Assembly: GCA_937880335.1 (NCBI GenBank)
Contig: CALFLJ010000096.1
Coordinates: forward strand, 1 to 7,790
Direction: 5' to 3'
Origin: an uncultured Succinatimonas sp.
GTDB taxonomy: Bacteria; Pseudomonadota; Gammaproteobacteria; Enterobacterales; Succinivibrionaceae
Length of the DNA stretch: 7,790 nt
Part shown: one piece after another, positions 1-6,421 of the stretch
How the letters are laid out: each line of letters begins with the position of its first letter
How positions within the stretch are numbered: the first letter of the stretch is position 1
Program-made: the position numbers and the translations under genes
The notes under the pieces: generated by a model
What the model saw: only the letters and a program-made list of their open reading frames with translations
Databases searched by the model: none
Told to the model about the DNA's origin: nothing

Positions 1-69
1 CGACTTACAAAGATTTTATCTGCACTGATTTATAAATTTGAAGGCAGTAAAAATCAGGGGAGAATAATC

Positions 70-260
70 CTAAAATTTACTGCTAGTAATAAGACCTTCC
101 TTACCACCATTTAAAATAATTCCAACTTTTTTTGAATTAGCTCTTTTAGAACTTTTTTTTCAGCATCCCAAATATTTTGATAGGTATATACATAGTATCC
201 GCCTTTAGGACCTTAATTTAAAAGAAGTGATGGTATTTTTGTAGGGGGTATAACAGCCAT
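70..260 (-). pseudogene. Broken N-terminal fragment of a DDE-type transposase
   Basis: Reading the minus strand from an ATG at 260-258 gives MAVIPPTKIPSLLLN, an in-frame TAA at 215-213, then GPKGGYYVYTYQNIWDAEKK. After the A8 run at 160-153 the frame must shift by one base, and it then continues as SSKRANSKKVGIILNGGKEG and LITSSKF to a TAG at 72-70. The joined reading (Y-V-Y, W-D-x-E-K-K, then K-K-V-G-x-I-L) resembles, from memory, the N-terminal domain of IS1634/IS4-like transposases. The DDE catalytic core is not present, so the piece cannot be active. A further shift would allow a continuation from 67 towards the window edge (LFSPDFYCLQIYKS), which is tentative. The stop and the frameshift are directly visible; the family is recognition without a search. 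The window begins here, so how much more of the element lies to the left is unknown. Confidence 0.6.
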
Positions 261-296
261 AATAAGGTACCAATAGATAATAATTGATACGTATCT

Positions 297-325
297 AGTA
301 TACAGCAAAATAAAAGCTTTAGCAA
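297..325 (-). promoter_or_regulatory. Sigma-70-like promoter in front of the transposase remnant
   Basis: On the minus strand TTGCTA (325-320) is followed after exactly 17 bases by TATACT (302-297), 4/6 and 5/6 matches to the -35 and -10 consensus. A start near 290 would leave an untranslated leader of about 30 bases before the ATG at 260. The spacing and the position before the remnant support it, though AT-rich DNA gives chance matches. It would be the vestigial promoter of the mobile element. Confidence 0.45.
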
Positions 326-390
326 TGCCCTAATAAATAAAATTATATTGAAGAATCAGAATGTTATTTTTTATAAAAAATTTTAGAAAC

Positions 391-426
391 AAAAAAAATG
401 CGCTTAATTATCTATAAACGCACTTT
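391..426 (-). terminator. Probable Rho-independent terminator of yfaY
   Basis: On the minus strand GTGCGT pairs with GCGCAT (with G-U wobbles at both ends) around a 13-base AT-rich loop, and a run of eight U follows at once (A8 at 391-398 on the plus strand). An A-run precedes the stem, so a weaker signal could also act in the other direction. It lies about 110 bases past the yfaY stop, the nearest upstream gene on that strand. Confidence 0.5.
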
Positions 427-536
427 TTGGGGATAAGACAATTTACAGATTTATCTCTAATAATTTATTTCACAGTCTTGCGCCTCATTTTGCAAGCTAT
501 GCGATATGTAAAACAAGCTATGAATTCTTTCTGCTA

Positions 537-1709
537 TTATTTTACTTCTGTCAGATCTATAAAAAGGGAATTTTCAGGTTTTATGCTTACCTCTCCATTT
601 GTAATGAGTTGATAAAGAATAATCATAGAGATGAGAGCGTAAGCATCTTTTTTGTATTTTTTTATTGTTACATCCAAATCAACATAGAAGTGGTAGTCCT
701 TGTGCACTACATTATCGTTAATATATAAATGTATGCCAGATGTTTTAACATCTCTATCTAATATGATTGCATATTTATGTTGCTCAAATCCTAAAATTTT
801 AGCGTAACGACCATCAAATTGTTGAGTTGTAGCTAAAACTGTCATAACAGATGTATATTCTGCCAGCTTTACCCCTAATAAACCTTCCGTAACGTTATCA
901 AATATAACAAAAGAAGATCCTTTTACTATATTTGATATTGTTTTTGGTAAGTCCCCTTCATCTTCAAGATATATATAAGATTTTGCAAATTCTCTTATTT
1001 TCTCGACAGTTTCATTAAAAGTATTATCGTTTGCTCCATGAGATATTATTTTTAGCTCAATGGTTGGATAGTATGCTCTGTATCCTAGTACAATATTCTC
1101 AGCTAATGAAATATCTGAAATTTTATCTTGCAACAAGCTCTCTGAAATACCAAAAGTAAAGAATCTTTTTACTTTTGTTAGACTATCGCTTAAGTATGAG
1201 CCAACGATATAAGGCTTAATCTCATCAGAAAACATCTGTTTTAGCTCAGATGGTACCCCCGGTGTAAAGATACAAATTGCATTATTGATCTTTACTCTGT
1301 AGCCACATGCAGTTCCGTTTGCATTATCTATAAGAGTTGCTCCTTTTGGAATTCGTGCTTGTTTTACGTTACTTTCAGGCATTTCTCGGTTTCTTTTTTT
1401 GTGCCATTGCTTTATACGTTCAAGCCACTGAGGGGATAGTTCATCTTCAACGTTTAGTATGCTGCATACGGCTTTAGTTGTATTATCGTCACTTGTAGGA
1501 CCAAGACCTCCATTGAATATTATGAGATCTGCTTTTTTAGAGCGTTCCTCTAATATTTCAATTAGATCTTCAACTTTATCGCCGACAGTACTACGACAAT
1601 GTATTTGTATTCCCAAGGCTAAAAACTCCTGGCTAAGCCAAGAGGCATTAGTATCGTCGATAAGGCCTGTTATAACTTCATCTCCTGTGGAGATTAGTTC
1701 AACTCTCAT
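537..1709 (-). CDS. yfaY: CinA-like / MoCF-domain protein, YfaY type
   Basis: The 390-residue product aligns along its length with E. coli YfaY (about 400 residues). Residues 1-170 form the MoCF/molybdopterin-binding fold of the CinA family: STGDEV near 7-12, DTNASWL at 19-25, NGGLGPTSDD at 66-75, GTAC at 132-135 and TPGVPSE at 149-155. Residues about 170-390 are divergent and show no recognisable nicotinamide-nucleotide amidase domain, as in YfaY, so NMN deamidation should not be assigned. CinA-family N-terminal domains have been linked to ADP-ribose/NAD-related pyrophosphatase activity; the role of YfaY itself is unsettled. The ATG at 1709 is preceded by GAGG nine bases upstream and matches the homologue start. 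The gene diverges from metA and appears monocistronic. It is probably a cytosolic protein, with no signal peptide or membrane segment seen. Confidence 0.88.
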   Translation of the reverse strand: MRVELISTGDEVITGLIDDTNASWLSQEFLALGIQIHCRSTVGDKVEDLIEILEERSKKADLIIFNGGLGPTSDDNTTKAVCSILNVEDELSPQWLERIKQWHKKRNREMPESNVKQARIPKGATLIDNANGTACGYRVKINNAICIFTPGVPSELKQMFSDEIKPYIVGSYLSDSLTKVKRFFTFGISESLLQDKISDISLAENIVLGYRAYYPTIELKIISHGANDNTFNETVEKIREFAKSYIYLEDEGDLPKTISNIVKGSSFVIFDNVTEGLLGVKLAEYTSVMTVLATTQQFDGRYAKILGFEQHKYAIILDRDVKTSGIHLYINDNVVHKDYHFYVDLDVTIKKYKKDAYALISMIILYQLITNGEVSIKPENSLFIDLTEVK

Positions 1710-1741
1710 ATAGTTAATCCTCAGAATTTATTTTTTTTAAT

Positions 1742-1747
1742 ATTATA
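1742..1747 (-). promoter_or_regulatory. Candidate -10 box for yfaY
   Basis: The minus strand carries a perfect TATAAT here. Transcription would begin near 1735, leaving a leader of about 25 bases that contains the GAGG ribosome site. No good -35 box lies at the right distance (best about 3/6), so the call rests on the -10 and its position. Confidence 0.4.
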
Positions 1748-1921
1748 AGAGAGCTATTACAAATTTACAGGCAAAGTAATCTTTAGAGATAAAATATTTT
1801 AGGATAGTACCATGGGATTTTAGTTAAAATTTTTTTTGTTGTGTTACAGTCATTAAACTTATAAATTTACCCTAAATATTCCAATTAAAAGTGAGTTTAG
1901 AAGCCTTTTGTGTGAGAATAT

Positions 1922-1950
1922 TTGTAATAAATATATTTTACGTTGATAAT
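1922..1950 (+). promoter_or_regulatory. Candidate promoter for metA
   Basis: TTGTAA (1922-1927) and GATAAT (1945-1950) are separated by 17 bases, matching consensus at 4/6 and 5/6. Transcription from near 1957 would give a leader of about 75 bases. A competing pair, TTGTGT (1908-1913) with TATATT (1932-1937), overlaps it, so the exact promoter is uncertain. Confidence 0.3.
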
Positions 1951-2032
1951 GTGAAAACAAATTACCAAGTATTAGTTTATTTTACAGTTTTTTGATGATT
2001 GTTTGGGCATGCATGATATTTAAGGAACTTTT

Positions 2033-2947
2033 ATGCCAATTAATATTCCGAACGGATTACCTGCTGCAACGGTATTAACTTCTGAGCAAGTCTTTGTTAT
2101 GACAGAGGATCGGGCTTTACATCAAGATATTAGACCTCTTGATTTATTATTCTTAAATCTTATGCCTAAAAAGATCAACACAGAAATTCAATTCATGCGA
2201 CGTTTGTCTAATTCACCTTTGCAGGTAAATATTACATTACTAAGAATTGATAACCATAAGAGTCGAAATACACCTCAGGAACATTTAGATACTTTTTATA
2301 AAAATTTTGAAGAGATTCAAGACAAGCGTTTTGATGGACTGATCATTACTGGTGCGCCTCTTGATCAAAAGCAATTTTCCGACGTGACTTATTGGGATAA
2401 GCTAGAAAAAATTATTAGGTGGAGTTCAGAAAATGTAACATCCACTCTTTTTTCTTGTTGGTCAGCCGCAGCTGCTTTAAAAGTATTTTATGACGTAGAC
2501 ATTTTGTTTAGGCAGGAAAAACTATCTGGTATATACAATGTTTCAAAATCTATTGGTAGTAATGACACTTTAGTTAGAGGTTTTGACGACCAATTTCTTG
2601 CTCCGTTTTCTCGATTTTGTGATTTTCCAACTAAAATTATAAAGCAAGAAACAGATCTAAAAATTCTAGCTCAGAGCGCTGAAACTGGAGTTTATCTTGC
2701 TGTATCCCCCGATGGGAAACAGGTTTATGTAACTGGGCACCCTGAATATGATGCAAATACTTTAGCTGATGAATATAGACGGGATCTCAAGGCATCTAAA
2801 AATCCAAATATACCATTTAATTACTTTCCTGATAATGATCCAGGAGAGGATCCAACTTGCAAGTGGAGATCTCATTCAGCTTTGCTTTTTTGTAATTGGT
2901 TAAATTACTACGTTTATCAAATTTCGCCTTTTGATTTGTACGCATAA
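2033..2947 (+). CDS. metA: Homoserine O-acyltransferase (MetA)
   Basis: A 304-residue cytosolic enzyme (E. coli MetA has 309) that acylates the hydroxyl of L-homoserine from an acyl-CoA, the committed step of methionine synthesis. Family blocks are clear: RPLDLLFLNLMPKK, FDGLIITGAPL, EKLSG, VTGHPEYD and the C-terminal WLNYYVYQI. The catalytic set is kept: nucleophile Cys142, Lys163, Ser193 (E. coli 192), His236 and Glu238 (E. coli 235/237), and Arg250 (E. coli 249). Position 111, which sets acyl-CoA choice (Gly for succinyl, Glu for acetyl in studied enzymes), is Asp here, so the donor is uncertain. Several other usually conserved residues differ: CWSAAAA instead of CWxxQAA, Asn-Val instead of Glu-His at 169-170, and Phe192 instead of His. 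The ATG matches the homologue start and has AAGGA six bases upstream. A strong hairpin separates it from murA. Confidence 0.93.
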   Translation: MPINIPNGLPAATVLTSEQVFVMTEDRALHQDIRPLDLLFLNLMPKKINTEIQFMRRLSNSPLQVNITLLRIDNHKSRNTPQEHLDTFYKNFEEIQDKRFDGLIITGAPLDQKQFSDVTYWDKLEKIIRWSSENVTSTLFSCWSAAAALKVFYDVDILFRQEKLSGIYNVSKSIGSNDTLVRGFDDQFLAPFSRFCDFPTKIIKQETDLKILAQSAETGVYLAVSPDGKQVYVTGHPEYDANTLADEYRRDLKASKNPNIPFNYFPDNDPGEDPTCKWRSHSALLFCNWLNYYVYQISPFDLYA

Positions 2948-2957
2948 TTTTAAATAT

Positions 2958-2989
2958 GCTTTTATCTGGCAATTTTGCCGAATAAAAGC
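2958..2989 (+). terminator. Strong hairpin after metA, possible terminator
   Basis: GCTTTTAT (2958-2965) pairs perfectly with ATAAAAGC (2982-2989), and inside it GGCA pairs with TGCC around an ATTT loop, with one mismatch and one U-G pair between the two stems. It starts 10 bases past the metA stop. The tail CTTTAATC is only moderately U-rich, so termination is probably partial or this is a 3'-end stabiliser. The near-symmetry means it could form on either strand. Confidence 0.5.
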
Positions 2990-3075
2990 CTTTAATCTGA
3001 TCTAAAATGGCCGTTTACTTGTAAAATATACAGATTTAACAGAATAAATTTTTTTGACAAATTTCAGGTGAGACA

Positions 3076-4356
3076 GTGGCCCCTTATAAAACAGCAAAAT
3101 TTCAAATTACAGGCGGAAAACCTTTAGATGGACAGGTCAGAATTTCTGGCGCAAAAAATGCCGCTTTACCAATTCTTTTATCCACTATCCTTACAGCTGA
3201 CGAAGTAATTTTACATAATGTCCCTGATTTAGCTGATGTTAAAACTTCATTTGAGCTTTTAAAACAACTAGGAAAAACTTGCACTTTTGATCCAATAAGT
3301 GGAACTGCCATGGTTAAAGGTGCCGTTACCTCAAAAATAGCTTCTTATGAATTAGTAAAGACCATGCGAGCATCTATTATGGCACTAGGTCCTCTTACAG
3401 CCTTTTTAGGCGAGGCTGAGGTTTCTTTACCCGGAGGATGTGCTATTGGAGCTCGACCTGTTGACTTGCATATTAAAGGAATGCAGGCGATGGGGGCACA
3501 AATAAGGTTAGATGATGGGTATATAAAAGCAACAGCTATAGGTGACCGCCGCTTACAAGGTGGTCATATCATCATGGATAAGGTATCCGTGACTGGTACT
3601 GAGAACTTAATGATGGCCGCAAGCTTAGCTGATGGACAGGTGGTTATTGAAAATGCTGCTTTAGAACCTGAAGTAGTTGATCTTGCTGTGTGCTTAAGAG
3701 CGATGGGAGCTCAAATTACAGGTGATGGCACCTCTAAGATTGTTATAAATGGAGTTAAATCCTTACATGGATGTGAACATAATATTGTAGCTGACCGCAT
3801 TGAAACTGGTACTTATTTGATAGCAGGCATGGCTACACATGGAATAGTAAGTTGCACAAACACTCTTCCATCTACATTAGATGTGCTACTACAAAAACTC
3901 CGTTTAAGTGGAGCAAAAATAGACATAGATGGCACTACTATAACTGCTGATATGCGAAATCGTAAAATTTTACCTGTAGATATTGTTACAGATCCGCATC
4001 CAGGTTTCCCTACCGATATGCAGGCACAGTTTACTGTTCTAAACGCACTTGCAGATGGTGTAAGCTCTGTTACTGAGACAATTTTTGAAAATCGTTTTAT
4101 GCATATTGCAGAGCTAAATCGTATGGGAGCACACCTTGAGATAAAAGGTAATGTTGTCATATGCACAGGTGTTCCTAATCTAAAGGGGACTCAGGTAATG
4201 TCTTCCGATCTTAGAGCCTCAGCTTGTTTAGTAATAGCAGGTTTAGCAGCTGAGGGTACATCAGTTGTAGATCGCATATACCACATGGACCGCGGCTATG
4301 AGCATATTGAACAAAAGATTCGTAGCATAGGCGGAACTATTGACAGAATTTATTAA
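3076..4356 (+). CDS. murA: UDP-N-acetylglucosamine 1-carboxyvinyltransferase (MurA)
   Basis: The 426-residue product (E. coli MurA 419) transfers enolpyruvate from phosphoenolpyruvate to UDP-GlcNAc, the first committed step of peptidoglycan synthesis in the cytoplasm. The two-lobed EPT fold is intact. Visible functional residues include Lys27-Asn28 in SGAKNAALP, Arg98 in KTMRASI, the catalytic Cys122 in PGGCAIGARPVDLH with Arg127, Asp314 in FPTDMQAQF, Arg340 in FENRFMH, Arg380 in SDLRASA and Arg406 in MDRGYE. Cys122 is the residue alkylated by fosfomycin, so the enzyme should have the sensitive form. The start is GTG, with AGGTGAG at 3066-3072 only three bases upstream, and it gives an N-terminus about five residues longer than E. 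coli. It heads a murA-murB-birA run. No convincing promoter was found in the gap after metA, so the transcript start is unknown. Confidence 0.96.
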   Translation: MAPYKTAKFQITGGKPLDGQVRISGAKNAALPILLSTILTADEVILHNVPDLADVKTSFELLKQLGKTCTFDPISGTAMVKGAVTSKIASYELVKTMRASIMALGPLTAFLGEAEVSLPGGCAIGARPVDLHIKGMQAMGAQIRLDDGYIKATAIGDRRLQGGHIIMDKVSVTGTENLMMAASLADGQVVIENAALEPEVVDLAVCLRAMGAQITGDGTSKIVINGVKSLHGCEHNIVADRIETGTYLIAGMATHGIVSCTNTLPSTLDVLLQKLRLSGAKIDIDGTTITADMRNRKILPVDIVTDPHPGFPTDMQAQFTVLNALADGVSSVTETIFENRFMHIAELNRMGAHLEIKGNVVICTGVPNLKGTQVMSSDLRASACLVIAGLAAEGTSVVDRIYHMDRGYEHIEQKIRSIGGTIDRIY

Positions 4357-4357
4357 A

Positions 4358-5353
4358 ATGTTTGATCTTAGTCCTTACAACACTTTTGGCCTACATGTCC
4401 ATGCTAAAAGTGGCTTATTTATTCGAAAACTTCACGATTTACAAAACGTAGATCCTAGTAACTCTATAATAATAGGGCATGGTAGTGATGTTTTGTTCAC
4501 TGATGATTATGAAGGTACTGCCCTTATAAATTCTATTACACACCTTAAGATTGAAAAAAAAGGTGATGATTATGAGGTCACAGCTGGAGGAGGTCTTGTT
4601 TTAGATGATCTTATTTCAGAGCTTTTAAGCAAGGGAATCTGTGGCCTTGAAAATCTTTCTGCAATTCCAGGAACAGTAGGTGCTGCTCCTGTGCAGAATA
4701 TAGGGGCATATGGGGTAGAAATAGGAGCTTTAATAAAAAGTGTCCAATGTTATGATTTATTAAGCCGAAAAGAAATTTCACTAGGTCGTGACGAATGCGA
4801 ATTTGGATATCGAACATCATACTTTAAGCAGCATCCTGAACGACGTTTATTTATTACAAGTGTAACTTTTCTTCTTCATTCGGTTTTTTCTCCTGTCTTA
4901 AGGTATAAAGGTCTTGAGGGGGAAGATCTTAAAGATGCCTGGGCAGTTAGAGATAGAGTAATTAAACTACGTAGAGAAAAATTACCAGACCCTAAAAAGA
5001 TAGGAAATGCTGGTAGTTTCTTCAAAAACCCAGTAGTTGAAAAAAAAATAGTGGATGATATTAAATCTAAATATACAGATGTACCTGTTTATGAGACAAA
5101 TGAAGGAAAGTATAAGCTAGCTTCTGGTTGGTTAATAGATAAAGCTGGCTGTAAAGGGATAATTCATGGAAACGTTGGAACTTGGCAAAAACAAGCCTTA
5201 GTAATTGTTAATTATGGTAATGCAAAACCTCACGAAATAGTTTCGCTTGCCAGATATATACAAAGTGAGGTGGAAAATAAATTTGCAGTTAATATTGAGC
5301 CTGAAGTTCGTATTTATGGGCGTACAGGAGAGATATCTTGGCAAGACCTGTAG
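4358..5353 (+). CDS. murB: UDP-N-acetylenolpyruvoylglucosamine reductase (MurB)
   Basis: A flavoprotein that uses NADPH and FAD to reduce the MurA product to UDP-MurNAc. Numbered from the ATG at 4358 it has 331 residues (E. coli 342). FAD-binding blocks are GHGSDVLFTDDYEGT at 40-54 and IPGTVGAAPVQNIGAYGVE at 103-121. Catalytic residues correspond to Ser220 in GNAGSFFKNP and Glu316 in IEPEVR, and Tyr151-Arg152 in the FGYR segment marks the type I (E. coli-like) enzyme. The ATG lies one base after the murA stop (TAAAATG), which suggests translational coupling, and MFDLSPYNTFG matches homologue N-termini. A TTG at 4340 in the same frame would add six residues overlapping murA; it has a GGCGGA upstream but no homologue support. 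The 3' end overlaps the birA start. No frame damage is seen. Confidence 0.95.
   Translation: MFDLSPYNTFGLHVHAKSGLFIRKLHDLQNVDPSNSIIIGHGSDVLFTDDYEGTALINSITHLKIEKKGDDYEVTAGGGLVLDDLISELLSKGICGLENLSAIPGTVGAAPVQNIGAYGVEIGALIKSVQCYDLLSRKEISLGRDECEFGYRTSYFKQHPERRLFITSVTFLLHSVFSPVLRYKGLEGEDLKDAWAVRDRVIKLRREKLPDPKKIGNAGSFFKNPVVEKKIVDDIKSKYTDVPVYETNEGKYKLASGWLIDKAGCKGIIHGNVGTWQKQALVIVNYGNAKPHEIVSLARYIQSEVENKFAVNIEPEVRIYGRTGEISWQDL
5326..5330 (+). promoter_or_regulatory. Shine-Dalgarno that fixes the TTG start of birA
   Basis: AGGAG lies inside the end of murB, seven bases before the TTG at 5338. No ATG or GTG near it gives a plausible BirA N-terminus, so this site is the main argument for the TTG start and for coupling of birA translation to murB. 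Confidence 0.75.
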
Positions 5354-6279
5354 GTAACTTACTTTCTTTTCTTCGTTTCTTAAATAAACGTGAGAATATA
5401 CCTTTAAATATAAACTTCGTGGAAGATTACTTGTCTTGTTCAAGAGATTGTCTCATTGGATATCTTGATTTACTAAAAGATAATGGTTTTAAAATTTTAC
5501 TAAAGGGAGATGAGATAACTTTATTAAATAAGGTAGATCTTTTAGATAAAGAGCGTATTTACCGGGAGGTAAAGGGTAGGGGTCGCATTGATGTAATTGA
5601 TGTTGTAGGTTCGACTAATAACGAGCTATTGCAAAGAGCATTTAATATTGCCAGTGGAGATAGTCTTTTGACAGAAATTCAAACTGCAGGTCGAGGACAG
5701 CAAGGTATAGGGTGGCGTAGTGGAATTGCTCAGCAATTATGTTTATCTATGGGATGGATTTTTTCTTCTTTAGAAAAGATACAAGGTTTATCTATAGCCG
5801 TAGGAGTGGAGATTGCAAGAGAGCTGTCTAAAAGGGGGCTTGACGTTAAGGTTAAATGGCCTAATGATCTTTTTTTAAATGGTTTAAAGCTTGGCGGAAT
5901 ATTAGTTGAGACCTTAAATTATAAAGATAAGATTGTAGTCGTTATAGGTGTTGGCTTGAATGTTCATCATACTGAATTTTCTAATCTCTCAAGGAAAGTT
6001 GCCTTTTTAGACGATGTTAAAGCCTTTAGCCGTAATGAAAGTGCGATTATTGTTTTAAATGCTTTAAAGTTAGCCTGTAGCACTATTTCTTATAGAAGCT
6101 TTTCTTTTTATCCAAAATCTATTGTGCAGTATGATTACCTTTTGGGTAAGGAAATTACTATCATCACCCCTCAGGGTAAGGTTGTTGGTATTAGCAGAGG
6201 TGTAAGTGAAAAAGGGGAGTTGCTATTAGAAAATTCTCAAGGGCTCACAAAAATTTCATCAGGTCATGTAATTCTATAA
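5338..6279 (+). CDS. birA: Biotin--[acetyl-CoA-carboxylase] ligase, possible biotin repressor (BirA)
   Basis: A 313-residue protein (E. coli BirA 321) that makes biotinyl-5'-AMP and passes biotin to the carrier lysine of acetyl-CoA carboxylase. Residues about 25-55 align with the BirA helix-turn-helix (DYLSCSRDCLIGYLDLLKDNG), though the recognition-helix residues differ from E. coli, so repressor function is plausible but unproven. The ligase domain shows GSTNNELL at 91-98, AGRGQQGIGW at 117-126, KVKWPND at 171-177 and KLGGILVE at 184-191, and the C-terminal SH3-like part includes GISRGVSEKGELLL at 284-297. The adenylate-binding loop reads GRGQQG where E. coli has GRGRRG, placing Gln121 at the Arg118 position. 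The TTG start overlaps murB by 16 bases and has a good AGGAG. No bioO-like paired operator was found in the window. Confidence 0.93.
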   Translation: MARPVGNLLSFLRFLNKRENIPLNINFVEDYLSCSRDCLIGYLDLLKDNGFKILLKGDEITLLNKVDLLDKERIYREVKGRGRIDVIDVVGSTNNELLQRAFNIASGDSLLTEIQTAGRGQQGIGWRSGIAQQLCLSMGWIFSSLEKIQGLSIAVGVEIARELSKRGLDVKVKWPNDLFLNGLKLGGILVETLNYKDKIVVVIGVGLNVHHTEFSNLSRKVAFLDDVKAFSRNESAIIVLNALKLACSTISYRSFSFYPKSIVQYDYLLGKEITIITPQGKVVGISRGVSEKGELLLENSQGLTKISSGHVIL

Positions 6280-6392
6280 TTTCGATGATTTTTTTATTAT
6301 TCAGAGAAAAAAATTAAGTAATTTACATAAGCCTTTATTAGGTCCATTTTATTTCAATAGCCTAAACAAAGAAGATATGCATGATGACTTGT

Positions 6393-6417
6393 AAAAAAAG
6401 AAGTGATCTTTATGATC
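6393..6417 (-). terminator. Weak candidate terminator for coaA
   Basis: On the minus strand GATC (6417-6414) can pair with GATC (6407-6404) across a five-base loop, and a run of seven U follows shortly after (A7 at 6393-6399 on the plus strand). The stem is short, so only the U-run and the place past the coaA stop argue for it. Confidence 0.25.
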
Positions 6418-6421
6418 TTTT

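Larger units (their letters stand above)
1710..2032. other. Divergent intergenic region between yfaY and metA
   Basis: These 323 bases are strongly AT-rich and hold no reading frame worth calling. Candidate promoters point both ways, and each flanking gene has a clear Shine-Dalgarno (GAGG for yfaY; AAGGA at 2022-2026, six bases before the metA ATG). I found no SAM riboswitch core and no tandem MetJ boxes (AGACGTCT-like), so how metA responds to methionine cannot be read from the sequence. Confidence 0.6.

Noticed and set aside
427..612. 61-codon plus-strand frame beginning with TTG
   Set aside because: Much of it overlaps the 3' end of yfaY, it has no ribosome site, and it resembles no protein I know; it also covers the arm of the yfaY terminator hairpin.
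1459..1713. 84-codon plus-strand frame
   Set aside because: Lies opposite the strongly conserved N-terminal half of yfaY and is a shadow of it.
1809..1819. ACCATGGGATT shared with the minus strand near 7569-7579
   Set aside because: An 11-base match between two AT-rich gaps in a window this size is expected by chance.
1860..2032. SAM riboswitch or MetJ operator upstream of metA
   Set aside because: No SAM-I type core and no repeated AGACGTCT-like boxes could be found.
3054..3059. Perfect TTGACA as a -35 box for murA
   Set aside because: It is only 16 bases before the GTG, so the -10 and transcript start would lie inside murA.
3102..3311. 69-codon minus-strand frame
   Set aside because: Shadow of murA; no ribosome site and no recognisable product.
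3813..4166. 117-codon minus-strand frame
   Set aside because: Fully inside conserved murA sequence on the opposite strand.
4340..4357. TTG start for murB inside murA
   Set aside because: Adds residues not seen in homologues; the ATG one base after the murA stop fits better, although a GGCGGA precedes the TTG.
4611..4820. 69-codon minus-strand frame
   Set aside because: Opposite conserved FAD-binding blocks of murB.
5198..5443. 81-codon minus-strand frame across the murB-birA junction
   Set aside because: Antisense to two well-supported coding ends with no ribosome site.
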